Source of the DNA: Bacillota bacterium
GTDB taxonomy: Bacteria; Bacillota; Clostridia; Christensenellales; Aristaeellaceae
Assembly (NCBI GenBank): GCA_023416655.1
Contig: JAEZHK010000127.1
Coordinates: 1-64,000 of the forward strand
Length of the DNA: 64,000 nt
Reading direction: 5' to 3'
In this document: positions 1-8,667 of the stretch, piece after piece
How the letters are laid out: the number at the start of each line of letters is the position of its first letter
Position numbering within the stretch: the first letter of the stretch is position 1
Program-made: the position numbers and the translations under genes
The notes under the pieces: model-generated
Seen by the model: only the letters and a program-made list of their open reading frames with translations
The model's database searches: none
Told to the model about the DNA's origin: nothing

Positions 1-607
1 TGATCATCTCGATGGGTGTCTCCTGCCCGATGGCCGAGCCGGTGACGATGATGGCGTCGGCAAAGCAGCCCTCGGCGTCCTTTGCGGACTTTTCCACCGG
101 CACATGCGGCAGCAGCATGTTGGTGTGCTTGACCTGCACGTCGGCCAGCACCATGATGTGTTCCGCGCCCAGGTTCTTGCGGAGCGTCATGCACTCGCGC
201 GCGCAGGGCGTCATCAGCCCGCCGTAGAATTCCACCGTGTCCACAAACACCGGAATGCGCACAAACTGGCAGTTCGCCGCCAGCGCGATGCCCAGGGAGG
301 CCTCATAGTCGTTGAACGCCGCGTCCACCCCGACGGGGATTTTCACCGCGTCCCGGACCTTCGACGCCGCGATGGCCAGCGTCAGCGCCTGCGCCTTGTC
401 CAGCTTGACGCCGAAGGGGCTGTCCCCCATGTTTTCAACGATCACGGCGTCCACGCCGCAATCCTCGAGCGTCCGCGCATCCTGAACGGCCTGCGCGTAG
501 ATCTTTTTGACATCGCCGCCAAAACCCACGGTCCCAGGCAGCGGCAGGCAGTGCACCATGCCGATCACGAACCGCATGCCCACACCCAGCGTTTCCCTGA
601 TGTTCAT
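1..607 (-). CDS. BtpA/SgcQ family protein, 3' end outside window
   Basis: The visible 202 residues begin with ATG at 607 and read off the window edge with no stop. The N-terminal motif GMVHCLPLPGT and the later motifs DAVIVENMGD, DAAFND and IIVTGSAIGQETP are typical of the BtpA/SgcQ family, a TIM-barrel family. BtpA was linked to photosystem I in cyanobacteria, but in heterotrophs these genes sit beside sugar or nucleoside operons and their reaction is not established. It starts one base after the stop of the nucleoside phosphorylase gene, so it is the last visible gene of the nucleoside operon. A role in handling the released sugar phosphate or base is inference only. Confidence 0.8.
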   Translation of the reverse strand, partial: MNIRETLGVGMRFVIGMVHCLPLPGTVGFGGDVKKIYAQAVQDARTLEDCGVDAVIVENMGDSPFGVKLDKAQALTLAIAASKVRDAVKIPVGVDAAFNDYEASLGIALAANCQFVRIPVFVDTVEFYGGLMTPCARECMTLRKNLGAEHIMVLADVQVKHTNMLLPHVPVEKSAKDAEGCFADAIIVTGSAIGQETPIEMI

Positions 608-608
608 G

Positions 609-1364
609 CTATTTTCCTCCTTCGGATGCAAATCTGTGAATGCCCTCCAGCGCCGCGCGGCACAGAAGGTCCTCCGCCTCCGTGCGCGCCTCGCCCTCCA
701 GAACCTGTTTGAGGTTTTCGAGCACCGTCACCATGGTGATCACCGCGGTCTTCACGCCCATCAACCGCCCGACGGTCATCATGCACGCGCTTTCCATGTC
801 GATGCCGGAGATGCGGAGTTTTTTCAGTTCCTCGAACGTCTCCCGCATGTCGACGCCGCACTCCTTGGAAAAGCGGGAGTCGTGCATCTTGGTGTAGAAC
901 CCGTCCATCGTGCAGGTGACGCCGTTGTCATACCGCTTGCCAAAATCCCGCGCCACGCCATTCAGCGCGTTCACCAGCGCCAAGTCGGCCACCGCCGGAT
1001 AAGAGGCGTCCACATAGCTCAGGCTGGTTCCCTCCCGCCGCATTGAAGCGATGGGGATGATGAACTGCCCCAGCATATCGTCATCCAGCGCCATCGCCGT
1101 GCCCATGCGCACCGCGACCTCCATGCCGCACTCGTACATCTCCTCCATCGCGATGGCGGCAGACGGCGCGCCGATGCCGGTGGAAGTTACCGTGACGGGA
1201 ATCCCCTTGTACGAACCGGTCACGGTGTTGAACTCGCGCCTGAACGCCACGTCGACGGGGTTGTCCAGGTACTTTTTAACCACATTCACGCGCCACGGGT
1301 CGCCGGAAAATAGTACGTGTCGGGCGATGGTCTCCTTTGAGCCGCCCATGTACAGTGTCTTCAT
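609..1364 (-). CDS. Nucleoside phosphorylase (uridine phosphorylase-like)
   Basis: A 251-residue protein, the usual size for the hexameric PNP/UDP family, which splits nucleosides with phosphate into base and ribose-1-phosphate in the cytoplasm. The phosphate-binding motif appears as SGDPWRV (residues 20-26), followed by TSTGIGAPSAA (60-70), RMGTAMAL (86-93) and the ribose-binding segment GIDMESACMM (187-196). The start overlaps the upstream kinase stop by four bases, so translation is probably coupled. The permeases, BMP protein and kinase in the same operon point to salvage of an imported nucleoside. The exact base (uridine, a purine, or nicotinamide) cannot be read from the sequence. Confidence 0.85.
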   Translation of the reverse strand: MKTLYMGGSKETIARHVLFSGDPWRVNVVKKYLDNPVDVAFRREFNTVTGSYKGIPVTVTSTGIGAPSAAIAMEEMYECGMEVAVRMGTAMALDDDMLGQFIIPIASMRREGTSLSYVDASYPAVADLALVNALNGVARDFGKRYDNGVTCTMDGFYTKMHDSRFSKECGVDMRETFEELKKLRISGIDMESACMMTVGRLMGVKTAVITMVTVLENLKQVLEGEARTEAEDLLCRAALEGIHRFASEGGK

Positions 1365-2317
1365 GCCATTCCTCCCAAGTCCGCCCTGTAGATTTCATAC
1401 CGCGCCATCAGTTGCGCCTCGTCCGGCGCGCCGGTGCAGCAGCCTTCCCGCTCGATGATGAAGCTGGAGAGCACCGAGCCAAGCTGCCCGCATTCCTCCG
1501 GACTTTTGCCGCCCAGATAGCCGTACAAAAACCCCGAGATGTATCCGTCGCCCGAGCCGGTGGTGTCCACGACGTTTGCGCGCCGGTAGATGGGGACGCG
1601 CGCCTCCCGGAGGGCGTCGCCGTCCTTCCAGTAAACGACGCTGCCCTCGGCGCCCAGCGTGGTCACGACGATCTCCGCCCCGCCACGCCCCAGGTAGCTG
1701 GTGATTTCGCGGCCCAGAAGCGCCTCGATCGACGCCCGTTCGCACTCGTTGGTGAAGATGATGCGGCAACAGCCCAGAAGTTCGGCGAGGAAGTCCTTCG
1801 GGAACGCGTCCATGTCCCCCTTCATGCCGAACACCAGTGGGACGCCGTGCGCCTTGCACTGACGGAGGAACTCCTCGTTGTCGCAGCGCGCGCCGACGGT
1901 CATGACCCCTAGCGCCGCGCCTTCAAAATGCGCATCGGGCAGCGGCTTAAAGTAAACGCCCGCCATGGAGCCGGGATAGTACAGCGTGATGTGCTGGCCC
2001 TCGTTGTCCTGCACCAGATAGCACTGCGACGTGCGCTCCTCGGGCACGGACGTGACCGCCGAGGTATCCACGCCGCCCGCCTCCAGGAAGTCGCGCAGCC
2101 CCGTGGACTCGTAGTCCGAACCCACGCGGAGGATCGGCGTGGCGTTCAGGCCCAGCCTCGCGAGCGCGTAGGCGATGTTCACCGAGCATCCGCCGAACTG
2201 GATGTCGCCGCAGGTCTTGTTTTCGATGATCGAGGTGAAACCCACCCGCGCGGGCGACTTGATCTTGACGATGTGATCGAGGCTTATGTATCCGCTGGTC
2301 AAAACGCGCTTCATCAT
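1361..2317 (-). CDS. PfkB-family carbohydrate or nucleoside kinase
   Basis: A 318-residue PfkB/ribokinase-fold kinase. The N-terminal part has a substrate-binding stretch with GGCSVNIAYALARLG, and the C-terminal signature DTTGSGDGYISGF (about residues 251-263) holds the anion hole and the catalytic aspartate of GSGD. The family phosphorylates ribose, adenosine, inosine, pseudouridine and related sugars with ATP. It begins with a tandem ATGATG overlapping the upstream stop by four bases. Next to a nucleoside phosphorylase, a ribokinase or nucleoside kinase role is most likely; substrate choice is inference. Confidence 0.87.
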   Translation of the reverse strand: MMKRVLTSGYISLDHIVKIKSPARVGFTSIIENKTCGDIQFGGCSVNIAYALARLGLNATPILRVGSDYESTGLRDFLEAGGVDTSAVTSVPEERTSQCYLVQDNEGQHITLYYPGSMAGVYFKPLPDAHFEGAALGVMTVGARCDNEEFLRQCKAHGVPLVFGMKGDMDAFPKDFLAELLGCCRIIFTNECERASIEALLGREITSYLGRGGAEIVVTTLGAEGSVVYWKDGDALREARVPIYRRANVVDTTGSGDGYISGFLYGYLGGKSPEECGQLGSVLSSFIIEREGCCTGAPDEAQLMARYEIYRADLGGMA

Positions 2318-2877
2318 GCGTCTCCCGATCCCCCGCGCCCAAAGAACTCCTGAGAGCTCATCACGCGCCCGAGGTATTTTTGAATGTCCGTCAGATGCAC
2401 CTGATTGACCACGGGGTCGTTGGTGGCGACGCAGTCGCCGAGAACGATGGGCTCGTAGTCCAGGTAATAGGCGTCGGTCACGGTGGCGCGGATGCAGCAG
2501 TTGGTCTTGGTGCCCACGATGACCACTTCGCGGACGCCGTTTTCCCGTAGCACCAAATCCAAATCCGTGCCGAAGAACGCGCTGTAGCGGCGCTTTTTGA
2601 TCACGTAATCGGAAGGCAGAACCGTAAGCATCGGATCGATGTCCTCGCCGCCGGAGCCTTCGATGCAGTTGGGCCGCATGTTGACCAGATTTTTGTCGGG
2701 CTTGTCCTTGCGGTAGCAGTGCTGCATGAACACGATCACAAAGCCCTGCTCCCGGCAGTACTGCAATACATCCCGGATGCGCGGCAGGATCACGCGGTTC
2801 TCCGGGTAGAACACCAGCCCTTCCGGGTCGGTGAAATCCCGCACCATGTCCACCACGATCAAGGCACTTTTCGACAT
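2314..2877 (-). CDS. Isochorismatase-family cysteine hydrolase
   Basis: A 187-residue protein with the alpha/beta fold of isochorismatase-like hydrolases. The presumed catalytic triad is visible: Asp in IVVDMVRDF near the N terminus, Lys in YVIKKRRYSAF, and Cys in VGTKTNCCIRAT. The family includes nicotinamidases and ureido- or carbamoyl-hydrolases; this one is not clearly either. ATG at 2877 is preferred because GAGGTG lies six bases upstream, whereas GTG 2886 and ATG 2883 would overlap or abut that site. Its place between a nucleoside transporter and a phosphorylase makes hydrolysis of a released base or amide an attractive but unproven role. Confidence 0.82.
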   Translation of the reverse strand: MSKSALIVVDMVRDFTDPEGLVFYPENRVILPRIRDVLQYCREQGFVIVFMQHCYRKDKPDKNLVNMRPNCIEGSGGEDIDPMLTVLPSDYVIKKRRYSAFFGTDLDLVLRENGVREVVIVGTKTNCCIRATVTDAYYLDYEPIVLGDCVATNDPVVNQVHLTDIQKYLGRVMSSQEFFGRGGSGDA

Positions 2878-2887
2878 CTTCATCACC

Positions 2888-3793
2888 TCAGAATCCGCGC
2901 GCCATTGAATTGCGCTGTTTGATGGCCGACACCACCGTGAGCACCACCGCCATTACGACGTAGGGAACCACGTCGAACAGCGCCGCCGTCGGCCCGGCGA
3001 AGAGGCCCATGTTCACCGCCAGCGCCCGCGCCACGCCGAACACGATGGCGTACAGCGAGCAGCGCACCGGATCGCCCCGGCCGCAGTAGATCGCGGCGAT
3101 GGCGATGAAGCCGCGCCCGGCGGTCATGTTGTTGGTGAAAAGGCCCAACCGCTCCAGCGACAGGTTCACGCCCGCGAGCGCGCAGCAGAATGCGCCGATC
3201 AGGATGGCGGCGTGCTTGTATAGGCGGGTGCGCAAGCCCAGGTTCACCGCCGCGTCCTCGTTCTCGCCGACCACGCGCACGTACACGCCGAAACGCGTCT
3301 TGTACATGACGACCGCCATCACCAGGATGCCGAGGAACGCAAGGTAGGTGATGGGCGGGTGCCCGCTCAAGAGCCTCCCCACAATCGGAATGTCCTTGAC
3401 GAATGGGATCACGATCTTGAGGTCCGAAAGGTTCATCCACTGCAGGTTGATGTTGGCGGACTGCATGTACTGCAATACGAACGCCGCGATCGCGGGCACC
3501 AGCATGTTGATCGCCAGGCCTACGATGATCACGTTGCCCGAAAGCTTCACGCTCATCAGCGAGAACATCAGCCCCACCAGCATGCACGCGGCGATCGCGC
3601 CCAGGTAGGCCAAAAGAAGGTTGTGCGTCAAGAAGGCGATCAGCACCGAGACGAACGAACCGGTGAGCATGATGCCCTCGAGCGCAATGTTCAGCACGTT
3701 CGCTTTGTAGGCGAAGATGCCGCCCAACACGCACAGGAGGATCGGCGCGGTGTGGTACACGGAGTCGTAGAGGATGTTTGCCAGGATGTTCAT
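2888..3793 (-). CDS. ABC transporter permease, nucleoside type (second permease)
   Basis: A 301-residue hydrophobic protein with about eight predicted membrane spans. It belongs to the BPD_transp_2 permease group found with BMP-family binding proteins, where it resembles YufQ/NupQ. Its N terminus (GGIFAYKANVLNIALEG) carries the conserved segment of this subfamily. It lies directly behind the first permease (ATG 3793 against stop 3794), so the pair is co-translated and likely forms the heterodimeric inner-membrane channel. A specific nucleoside cannot be assigned from the permease sequence. Confidence 0.88.
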   Translation of the reverse strand: MNILANILYDSVYHTAPILLCVLGGIFAYKANVLNIALEGIMLTGSFVSVLIAFLTHNLLLAYLGAIAACMLVGLMFSLMSVKLSGNVIIVGLAINMLVPAIAAFVLQYMQSANINLQWMNLSDLKIVIPFVKDIPIVGRLLSGHPPITYLAFLGILVMAVVMYKTRFGVYVRVVGENEDAAVNLGLRTRLYKHAAILIGAFCCALAGVNLSLERLGLFTNNMTAGRGFIAIAAIYCGRGDPVRCSLYAIVFGVARALAVNMGLFAGPTAALFDVVPYVVMAVVLTVVSAIKQRNSMARGF

Positions 3794-4867
3794 CTAGCGC
3801 ACCTCCTCAGGAGACGTTTTGCGGGCGCGGAGCTTTGACGTGAGAGAGAACCGCTCGTTTAAGAACCTCACCGCCAGGAACAGGATCATCAACGCCTGGA
3901 TGACCGCGACGACTTCCTTGGGCACGCTCGTGTACATGTTGATGTTGTCTGAACCGGTTTTGAGCGCGCTGTAGAACACGGAGGCAATCAGGATGCCCAG
4001 CGGGTCGTGCCGCCCGAGCAGCGCGATCAGCATGCCGTCCCAGCCAAGCCCCGGCGTGCCGGAAAAGGTGAGCGTGTACTTGAACTCCTCGCTCATCATA
4101 TAACCCGCCCCCGCGAGGCCGGACAGCGCGCCGCTGATGGCCATCAATACGAGGATCTTCCTGCGCACACGCATGCCGGTGGCCTCCGCGAACTCCGGGT
4201 TCCTGCCGATGGCCGTCAATTCGTAGCCCAGCACGCTCTTCTTCATCAGGATCCAAAAGAGCACGAAGACCGCCAGCGCGACAAAGGCAAACCCGGTAAG
4301 CCGCGCGTTGGTGAGCCGGGTGAACATGGCGCTGTCGAGAATCGTGGGCGTGCACACATACCCCGAACCCTGCTCGCGGAAAGGTCCGGAGGACAGGAAC
4401 TCCAGCACCTTGGCCATCGCGTAGTTGAACGTCAGCGTGACGACCATCTCGTCCACCTTGAAGTAGGCGCGCAGAAGCGCGGGCACCATCGCGAACAGCA
4501 TGCCGCACAGGGCACCCACCAGGATGCACAGGATCTTGTGGAGTATGGGGTCCGCGCCGCTCAGGAACGCGCCCACCAGTCCCGCGAAGAAGCCGCCGAA
4601 CATCAGCTGCCCTTGAACGCCCATGTTGAAAATGTTCGCCTTGAACGTGATCGCAATGGCAAGCCCCGTCAAAACCAGCGGCGAAGCGTAGTGCAAAGTG
4701 TTAAAGAACCCCTTCGGCGTGAACAGCGACTTCTGGAGCATGATCCGGTAGGTCTCCAGCGGGTTCTCGCCGATGGCAAATATGATGACGCCGCCAATCA
4801 GAAACGCCATCAGGACCGGCAAAATGGAGTTGGCGATCCTGAGCGCGACGGGCATGGCTTTCTTCAT
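3794..4867 (-). CDS. ABC transporter permease, nucleoside type (first permease)
   Basis: A 357-residue integral membrane protein of the BPD_transp_2 family, similar in layout to YufP/NupP. It has an N-terminal membrane anchor, a conserved ITFKANIFNMGVQGQL segment (about residues 73-88), then several further spans, and a charged C-terminal tail. Its start overlaps the ATPase stop by four bases. With the ATPase and the second permease it should form the membrane part of the nucleoside importer fed by the BMP protein. Confidence 0.88.
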   Translation of the reverse strand: MKKAMPVALRIANSILPVLMAFLIGGVIIFAIGENPLETYRIMLQKSLFTPKGFFNTLHYASPLVLTGLAIAITFKANIFNMGVQGQLMFGGFFAGLVGAFLSGADPILHKILCILVGALCGMLFAMVPALLRAYFKVDEMVVTLTFNYAMAKVLEFLSSGPFREQGSGYVCTPTILDSAMFTRLTNARLTGFAFVALAVFVLFWILMKKSVLGYELTAIGRNPEFAEATGMRVRRKILVLMAISGALSGLAGAGYMMSEEFKYTLTFSGTPGLGWDGMLIALLGRHDPLGILIASVFYSALKTGSDNINMYTSVPKEVVAVIQALMILFLAVRFLNERFSLTSKLRARKTSPEEVR

Positions 4868-6408
4868 GCGCTCCGCCCCCCTTCTGAAGGCTCCGCGCCC
4901 GCCATCAGAAGCCCGATCTCCTCGAGCGTAGCGGTCTTGGGGTCCACCGAACCGATGACGCCACCCTTGTACATCACGATCACCCGATCCGAAAGACTCA
5001 TGATCTCGCTGAGCTCGCTGGAGATCAGCAGCACACTGTTGCCCGCGTTGCGGTAGTCGAGCAGGCGGCTGTGGATGAACTCGATGGAGCCAATGTCGAC
5101 GCCGCGCGTAGGCTGGCAGGCGATGATGAGCTTCGGGTTGTTCTCAAATTCCCGCGCGATGATGACCTTCTGCGCGTTTCCGCCGGAAAGCTGCGAAACG
5201 TCGCCCGCGCGGTCGCCCACGCGGATGTCGTACTTGCCGATGTAGTCGTCCCTGCGGCGGTTCATGGTACGCCCCCGTAAAAGCCCGAACCGGCTGACCT
5301 TCTGCGTGTACCCGGCGGCGCAGTTCTGGGAAAGCGTCATGTCGCGGCAAAGTCCCTGGCCGTAGCGGTCCTCCGGGATGATGCCGATGCCCTTCTCCCG
5401 CAGCCGGTCCGGCCAGGCGTTGGTGACGTCCTCGCCGCACAGCCGGACGCTGCCGCCCGTGGCCTTCATGACCCCGGTCAGCACCTTGACCAGCTCGCTC
5501 TGGCCGTTGCCCTCGACGCCCGCGATCCCAAGGATCTCCCCGGCATTGACCTGAAAGCTGACGCCGTTCACGACGTTTTTCCCGTAGTCGTTGACGGTTT
5601 CAAGGTTCTCCACCTCGTACCGCCGGTCGCACCCAGGCGTCGCGCCGCCCTCGTTTTTGACGGTGAGCACCACGTCCCGCCCCACCATCATCTGCGCCAG
5701 CGCGCGCTCGCTGGTTTCGCTCGTCTTTACGCTGCCCACCACCCTGCCCTGCTTGATGACGGTGGTGCTGTCCGAAAGCTCGATGACCTCCCGGAGTTTG
5801 TGCGTGATGACGATGATGGTCTTGTGATCGGCGCGAAGGGCTTTCAGGTTCTCCATCAGCCGGTCCGTCTCCTGCGGGGTCAAAACCGCGGTGGGCTCGT
5901 CGAGGATGAGGATGTCCACGTTCCGGTAGAGCATCTTCAAAATCTCGATCTGCTGGCGCAGGCCCACCGACAGGTTTTCCACCTTCTCGGTGGGGTCGAG
6001 CTGGAAGTGGTAGCGCTCGATGAGCTGCCGCGCCCGCTCGATCTCTTCAGCGCGGTCAATGAACGGCAGCGCCCGGCCGCGAAAGTTCTTTACGATCTCG
6101 GTGCCGAGCAGGATGTTCTCGTACACGGTGAGGCTGGGCACGAGCTTGAAGTGCTGGTGCACCATACCGATGCCTGCGCGCATGGCGTCCTGCGGGGTTT
6201 TGAAATGGACCTCGCGCTCGTCGATCAGGATCGAGCCGCTGGTGGGCTGCAGCGCGCCGTAGAGCATGTTCATCAGCGTGGACTTGCCCGCCCCGTTTTC
6301 GCCCACGATGCACTTGATCTCTTCGGCCTCCACGGACAGGTTGATCCTGTCGTTGGCCGTAAAGTCCCCGAACTTCCGGGTCAGGTCGATGGTTCGGATC
6401 TTACTCAA
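4864..6408 (-). CDS. ABC transporter ATP-binding protein, nucleoside type (two ABC domains)
   Basis: A 514-residue protein with two fused ABC domains, like YufO/NupO and RbsA. The first domain has a Walker A GENGAGKST, signature LSVGLRQQIEIL and Walker B ILILDEPTAVL. The second has a degenerate Walker A (GVEGNGQSE), signature LSGGNAQKV and Walker B LIIACQPTRG, as is usual in this subfamily, where only one site hydrolyses ATP well. The reading frame opens with TTG at 6408 and a modest AGAGG upstream. A 9-bp stem-loop lies in the gap after the BMP gene and may lower expression of this gene relative to the binding protein. Confidence 0.9.
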   Translation of the reverse strand: MSKIRTIDLTRKFGDFTANDRINLSVEAEEIKCIVGENGAGKSTLMNMLYGALQPTSGSILIDEREVHFKTPQDAMRAGIGMVHQHFKLVPSLTVYENILLGTEIVKNFRGRALPFIDRAEEIERARQLIERYHFQLDPTEKVENLSVGLRQQIEILKMLYRNVDILILDEPTAVLTPQETDRLMENLKALRADHKTIIVITHKLREVIELSDSTTVIKQGRVVGSVKTSETSERALAQMMVGRDVVLTVKNEGGATPGCDRRYEVENLETVNDYGKNVVNGVSFQVNAGEILGIAGVEGNGQSELVKVLTGVMKATGGSVRLCGEDVTNAWPDRLREKGIGIIPEDRYGQGLCRDMTLSQNCAAGYTQKVSRFGLLRGRTMNRRRDDYIGKYDIRVGDRAGDVSQLSGGNAQKVIIAREFENNPKLIIACQPTRGVDIGSIEFIHSRLLDYRNAGNSVLLISSELSEIMSLSDRVIVMYKGGVIGSVDPKTATLEEIGLLMAGAEPSEGGRSA

Positions 6409-6447
6409 GGCCTCTCATGCCCTCCCAACGCAAGCTTCGATAGATTT

Positions 6448-6480
6448 CCGCTCGCACCGCCATGCAGGCAATGCGAGCGG
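6448..6480 (-). other. Stem-loop between binding-protein and ATPase genes
   Basis: CCGCTCGCA at 6448-6456 is a perfect inverted repeat of TGCGAGCGG at 6472-6480, with a 15-base loop. No T-run follows on the minus strand, so it is not a clear terminator. Stem-loops here are common behind binding-protein genes, where they stabilise the upstream message or attenuate the downstream genes. Confidence 0.55.
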
Positions 6481-6507
6481 CAAATCGTGGGGTGAAATGG
6501 CGCCCGA

Positions 6508-7662
6508 TTACTTGATCGTGAGGTGCGGGCAGGCCGTGGCGGGATCGAATTCCTCGCCGTTCTGGCGGTTGACGATCTTCTGCGTACCGGCGGCGATTTC
6601 GGCCTGGACCGCGTCCACCTTGGCCTTGATCGCGGCGAACGCGTCGGCGTTCACATGCCCCGCGATTTCGCTCATGTCGGTGATGCCGGTGCCGCCGGAG
6701 GCGATGTTGTAGCTCTGCAGGTTCTCCATGGTTCCGATGGAGCCGTCCACATACGCCTTTGTGATCGTGGCGACCGGGGTGCCGGTGTTCTTCAGAACGC
6801 TGGTGATGATGTAGCCGGGCTGCTGCGCGTCGAGGTTGCCGTCCACCATAACGGCCAGCTTGCCCACTTCCTTGGCCTTGCTGGCGACGCCGTCGCCCAC
6901 CACGCCCGCCACGGCGAAGACCGCGTTGGCGCCGCTGTCAAACATCGTGCCCGCGACCGTCGCGCCCAGCGCCGGATCGCCAAAGCCCGCGTCATTCTTG
7001 GCGTAGTAGTCGTACTTTACGTCGAGCTCGGAGCAGGCGCGCTCCATGCCCTGCATGAATCCGTAGGAGAAGACCAGGATGCCGTCGGAGTTGGTGCCGC
7101 CCACGAAGCCCACCGCGCGGGCCGCGTCCAGCGCCGTCATGTTGTAGCCTTCGCCGAACAGTTGCTTCTGGTTCTCGTTCATGTACACATAGGTGTAACC
7201 GGACAGGAAGGAGCCCTCGTGCACGTCGAACAGCACCGAGATCACGTTCTTGTGGATGATGGAGCCGTCCTCATTCCGGTTGGGGTCGGCGTTGAACACC
7301 ACGAACCAGGTGTCCGGGTACTGGGCCGCGATCGCGTCCGCGCCGCCCACGCCCTTCACCAGCGCGTCAAAGTCGTACTCGAGGTTGAAGATCAGGTTGT
7401 AGCCATCCTCGGCCAGGGTTTCCAGCGCCGCGGCGACCCCGTTGGTCGGCTCGACGATCTTGTACTCGATGCCCAGGTCGGTCGCCAGAAGCTTGATGCT
7501 GTCACAGGCGGACTTGTTGTAGCCGGTGTCGTTCTGGCCCGCGGCCGAGCAGACGATGGCGATGCGCGCCGGGGAAGCGGCCTGCGCCACGCCTGCCATT
7601 GGGAATGACAGGAGGAGTGCCAAAACCAGAGCGGAAACCATAGCCCGGGTGAAGTTCTTCAT
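6508..7662 (-). CDS. BMP-family (Med-type) nucleoside-binding protein
   Basis: A 384-residue secreted binding protein of the BMP/PnrA/Med family, which binds nucleosides outside the membrane. A signal peptide of about 28 residues ends in AGVAQA|ASP, a signal-peptidase-I type site with no lipobox cysteine. The mature part starts RIAIVCSAAGQNDTGYN, typical of the family's first strand and ligand loop. ATG 7662 is chosen over TTG 7671 because AAGGAG lies about 10 bases upstream of the ATG. It follows the GntR gene by 50 bases and feeds the ATPase and two permeases downstream. Confidence 0.9.
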   Translation of the reverse strand: MKNFTRAMVSALVLALLLSFPMAGVAQAASPARIAIVCSAAGQNDTGYNKSACDSIKLLATDLGIEYKIVEPTNGVAAALETLAEDGYNLIFNLEYDFDALVKGVGGADAIAAQYPDTWFVVFNADPNRNEDGSIIHKNVISVLFDVHEGSFLSGYTYVYMNENQKQLFGEGYNMTALDAARAVGFVGGTNSDGILVFSYGFMQGMERACSELDVKYDYYAKNDAGFGDPALGATVAGTMFDSGANAVFAVAGVVGDGVASKAKEVGKLAVMVDGNLDAQQPGYIITSVLKNTGTPVATITKAYVDGSIGTMENLQSYNIASGGTGITDMSEIAGHVNADAFAAIKAKVDAVQAEIAAGTQKIVNRQNGEEFDPATACPHLTIK

Positions 7663-7712
7663 GTTCTCCAATCTCCTTGTCCGTTTTTAGTTCTACGAAT
7701 AGAGCGTCCGCC

Positions 7713-8441
7713 CTAGCGTATTTGGTTGATGTAGAAGCTGAACTTGTCGCTTCTGTAGTAGCATTTAAAGGTCTCAATCGGGCATTCGCGCCCGCCGATG
7801 TCCCCATAGGTAGTGCACTGGAAAAGCAGCAGCGGCACGCCCTCCTCCATCCCCAGAAGCTCGGACACCTCGTCGTGCGCGATGACAGCCTCCACGCGCC
7901 GGACCGCGCGCTTGACCGTGATGCCGTAGCGTTTTTCCAGCACGCCGTACAGTGATTCCTTGGCAAAGTCGAATTTCTCGATCCCCTCGACGTAACGGTA
8001 CGCCAGATAGGTCGTGGTCAGATTGATCGGCTCGTCGTCGGCGTAGATCACGCGTTCCAGCCGGAACACCGGCTCGCCTTCCTTCAGGTTCAGCGCGTGC
8101 TGCCGCTTCTTATCGGCCGGAATCACGGCGCTCCCCAGCACGCGACGGCTGGGCTTCATGCCGAGCCGTTCGATGTCCTGCGTGCAGCTGGTCAGCGAAA
8201 TCAGGTTCTGGCTGTTCTGGTCGCCCTTGACAAAGGTGCCTTTCCCCTGAACGCGGTAAAGGTAACCCTCCCGCTCCAGCTCATCGACCGCTTTTCGGAT
8301 CGTGATGCGGCTCACCTCAAAGGCCTGCATTAGCTCGCGCTCGCTGGGGATCATCTCGCCGATCTTGTACACCTCATCGTCGATGTGCTCGATGATCGCG
8401 CGCTTGACCGTATAGTACTTGGGCAGCTGAAAATCAATCAT
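7713..8441 (-). CDS. GntR-family regulator with UTRA domain (HutC/FarR type)
   Basis: A 242-residue regulator. Residues about 1-65 form the GntR winged helix (GEMIPSERELMQAFEVSR, then TIRKAVDELEREGYLYRVQG), followed by a UTRA ligand-binding domain to the C terminus. Such proteins usually repress transport operons and release DNA on binding a small ligand. ATG 8441 is preferred because GAGGT sits six bases upstream; GTG 8447 abuts that site. It is first in the operon, and a palindrome overlapping its own predicted transcription start suggests autoregulation. The likely ligand is a nucleoside-derived metabolite (inference). Confidence 0.9.
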   Translation of the reverse strand: MIDFQLPKYYTVKRAIIEHIDDEVYKIGEMIPSERELMQAFEVSRITIRKAVDELEREGYLYRVQGKGTFVKGDQNSQNLISLTSCTQDIERLGMKPSRRVLGSAVIPADKKRQHALNLKEGEPVFRLERVIYADDEPINLTTTYLAYRYVEGIEKFDFAKESLYGVLEKRYGITVKRAVRRVEAVIAHDEVSELLGMEEGVPLLLFQCTTYGDIGGRECPIETFKCYYRSDKFSFYINQIR

Positions 8442-8466
8442 TTCCACACCTCTTAAGAATTGAACA

Positions 8467-8490
8467 ACTGGTCATGACGTCATGTCTAGT
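8467..8490 (-). promoter_or_regulatory. Candidate GntR operator palindrome
   Basis: A 24-bp imperfect palindrome centred between 8478 and 8479, with 20 of 24 positions symmetric. The core CATGACGTCATG is perfectly symmetric and the outer ACT/AGT pairs also match. It lies just downstream of the TATAAT of the gntR promoter, over the expected transcription start, a typical repressor position. Assignment to the adjacent GntR protein is inference. Confidence 0.6.
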
Positions 8491-8496
8491 GATTGC

Positions 8497-8526
8497 ATTA
8501 TATCTCTCACATTTATCCGGTGTCAA
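8497..8526 (-). promoter_or_regulatory. Sigma-A type promoter for the gntR-nucleoside operon
   Basis: On the minus strand a perfect TTGACA (8526-8521) is followed after 18 bases by a perfect TATAAT (8502-8497). The surrounding 8491-8570 stretch is clearly more AT-rich than the genes on either side. The start codon of gntR lies about 55 bases downstream of the -10 box. Confidence 0.8.
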
Positions 8527-8667
8527 TTGGCAATTTTTCATATATTTTATCGCACCTATTATAACGACATCCGACTTTCTGTGACAGGTCGGCCATGTCG
8601 CACAATACCAGGGTGGTGTACCCTTTGGAGAAGAACGAACAGGAAAAGCTGGTTGCATACAAATGCT

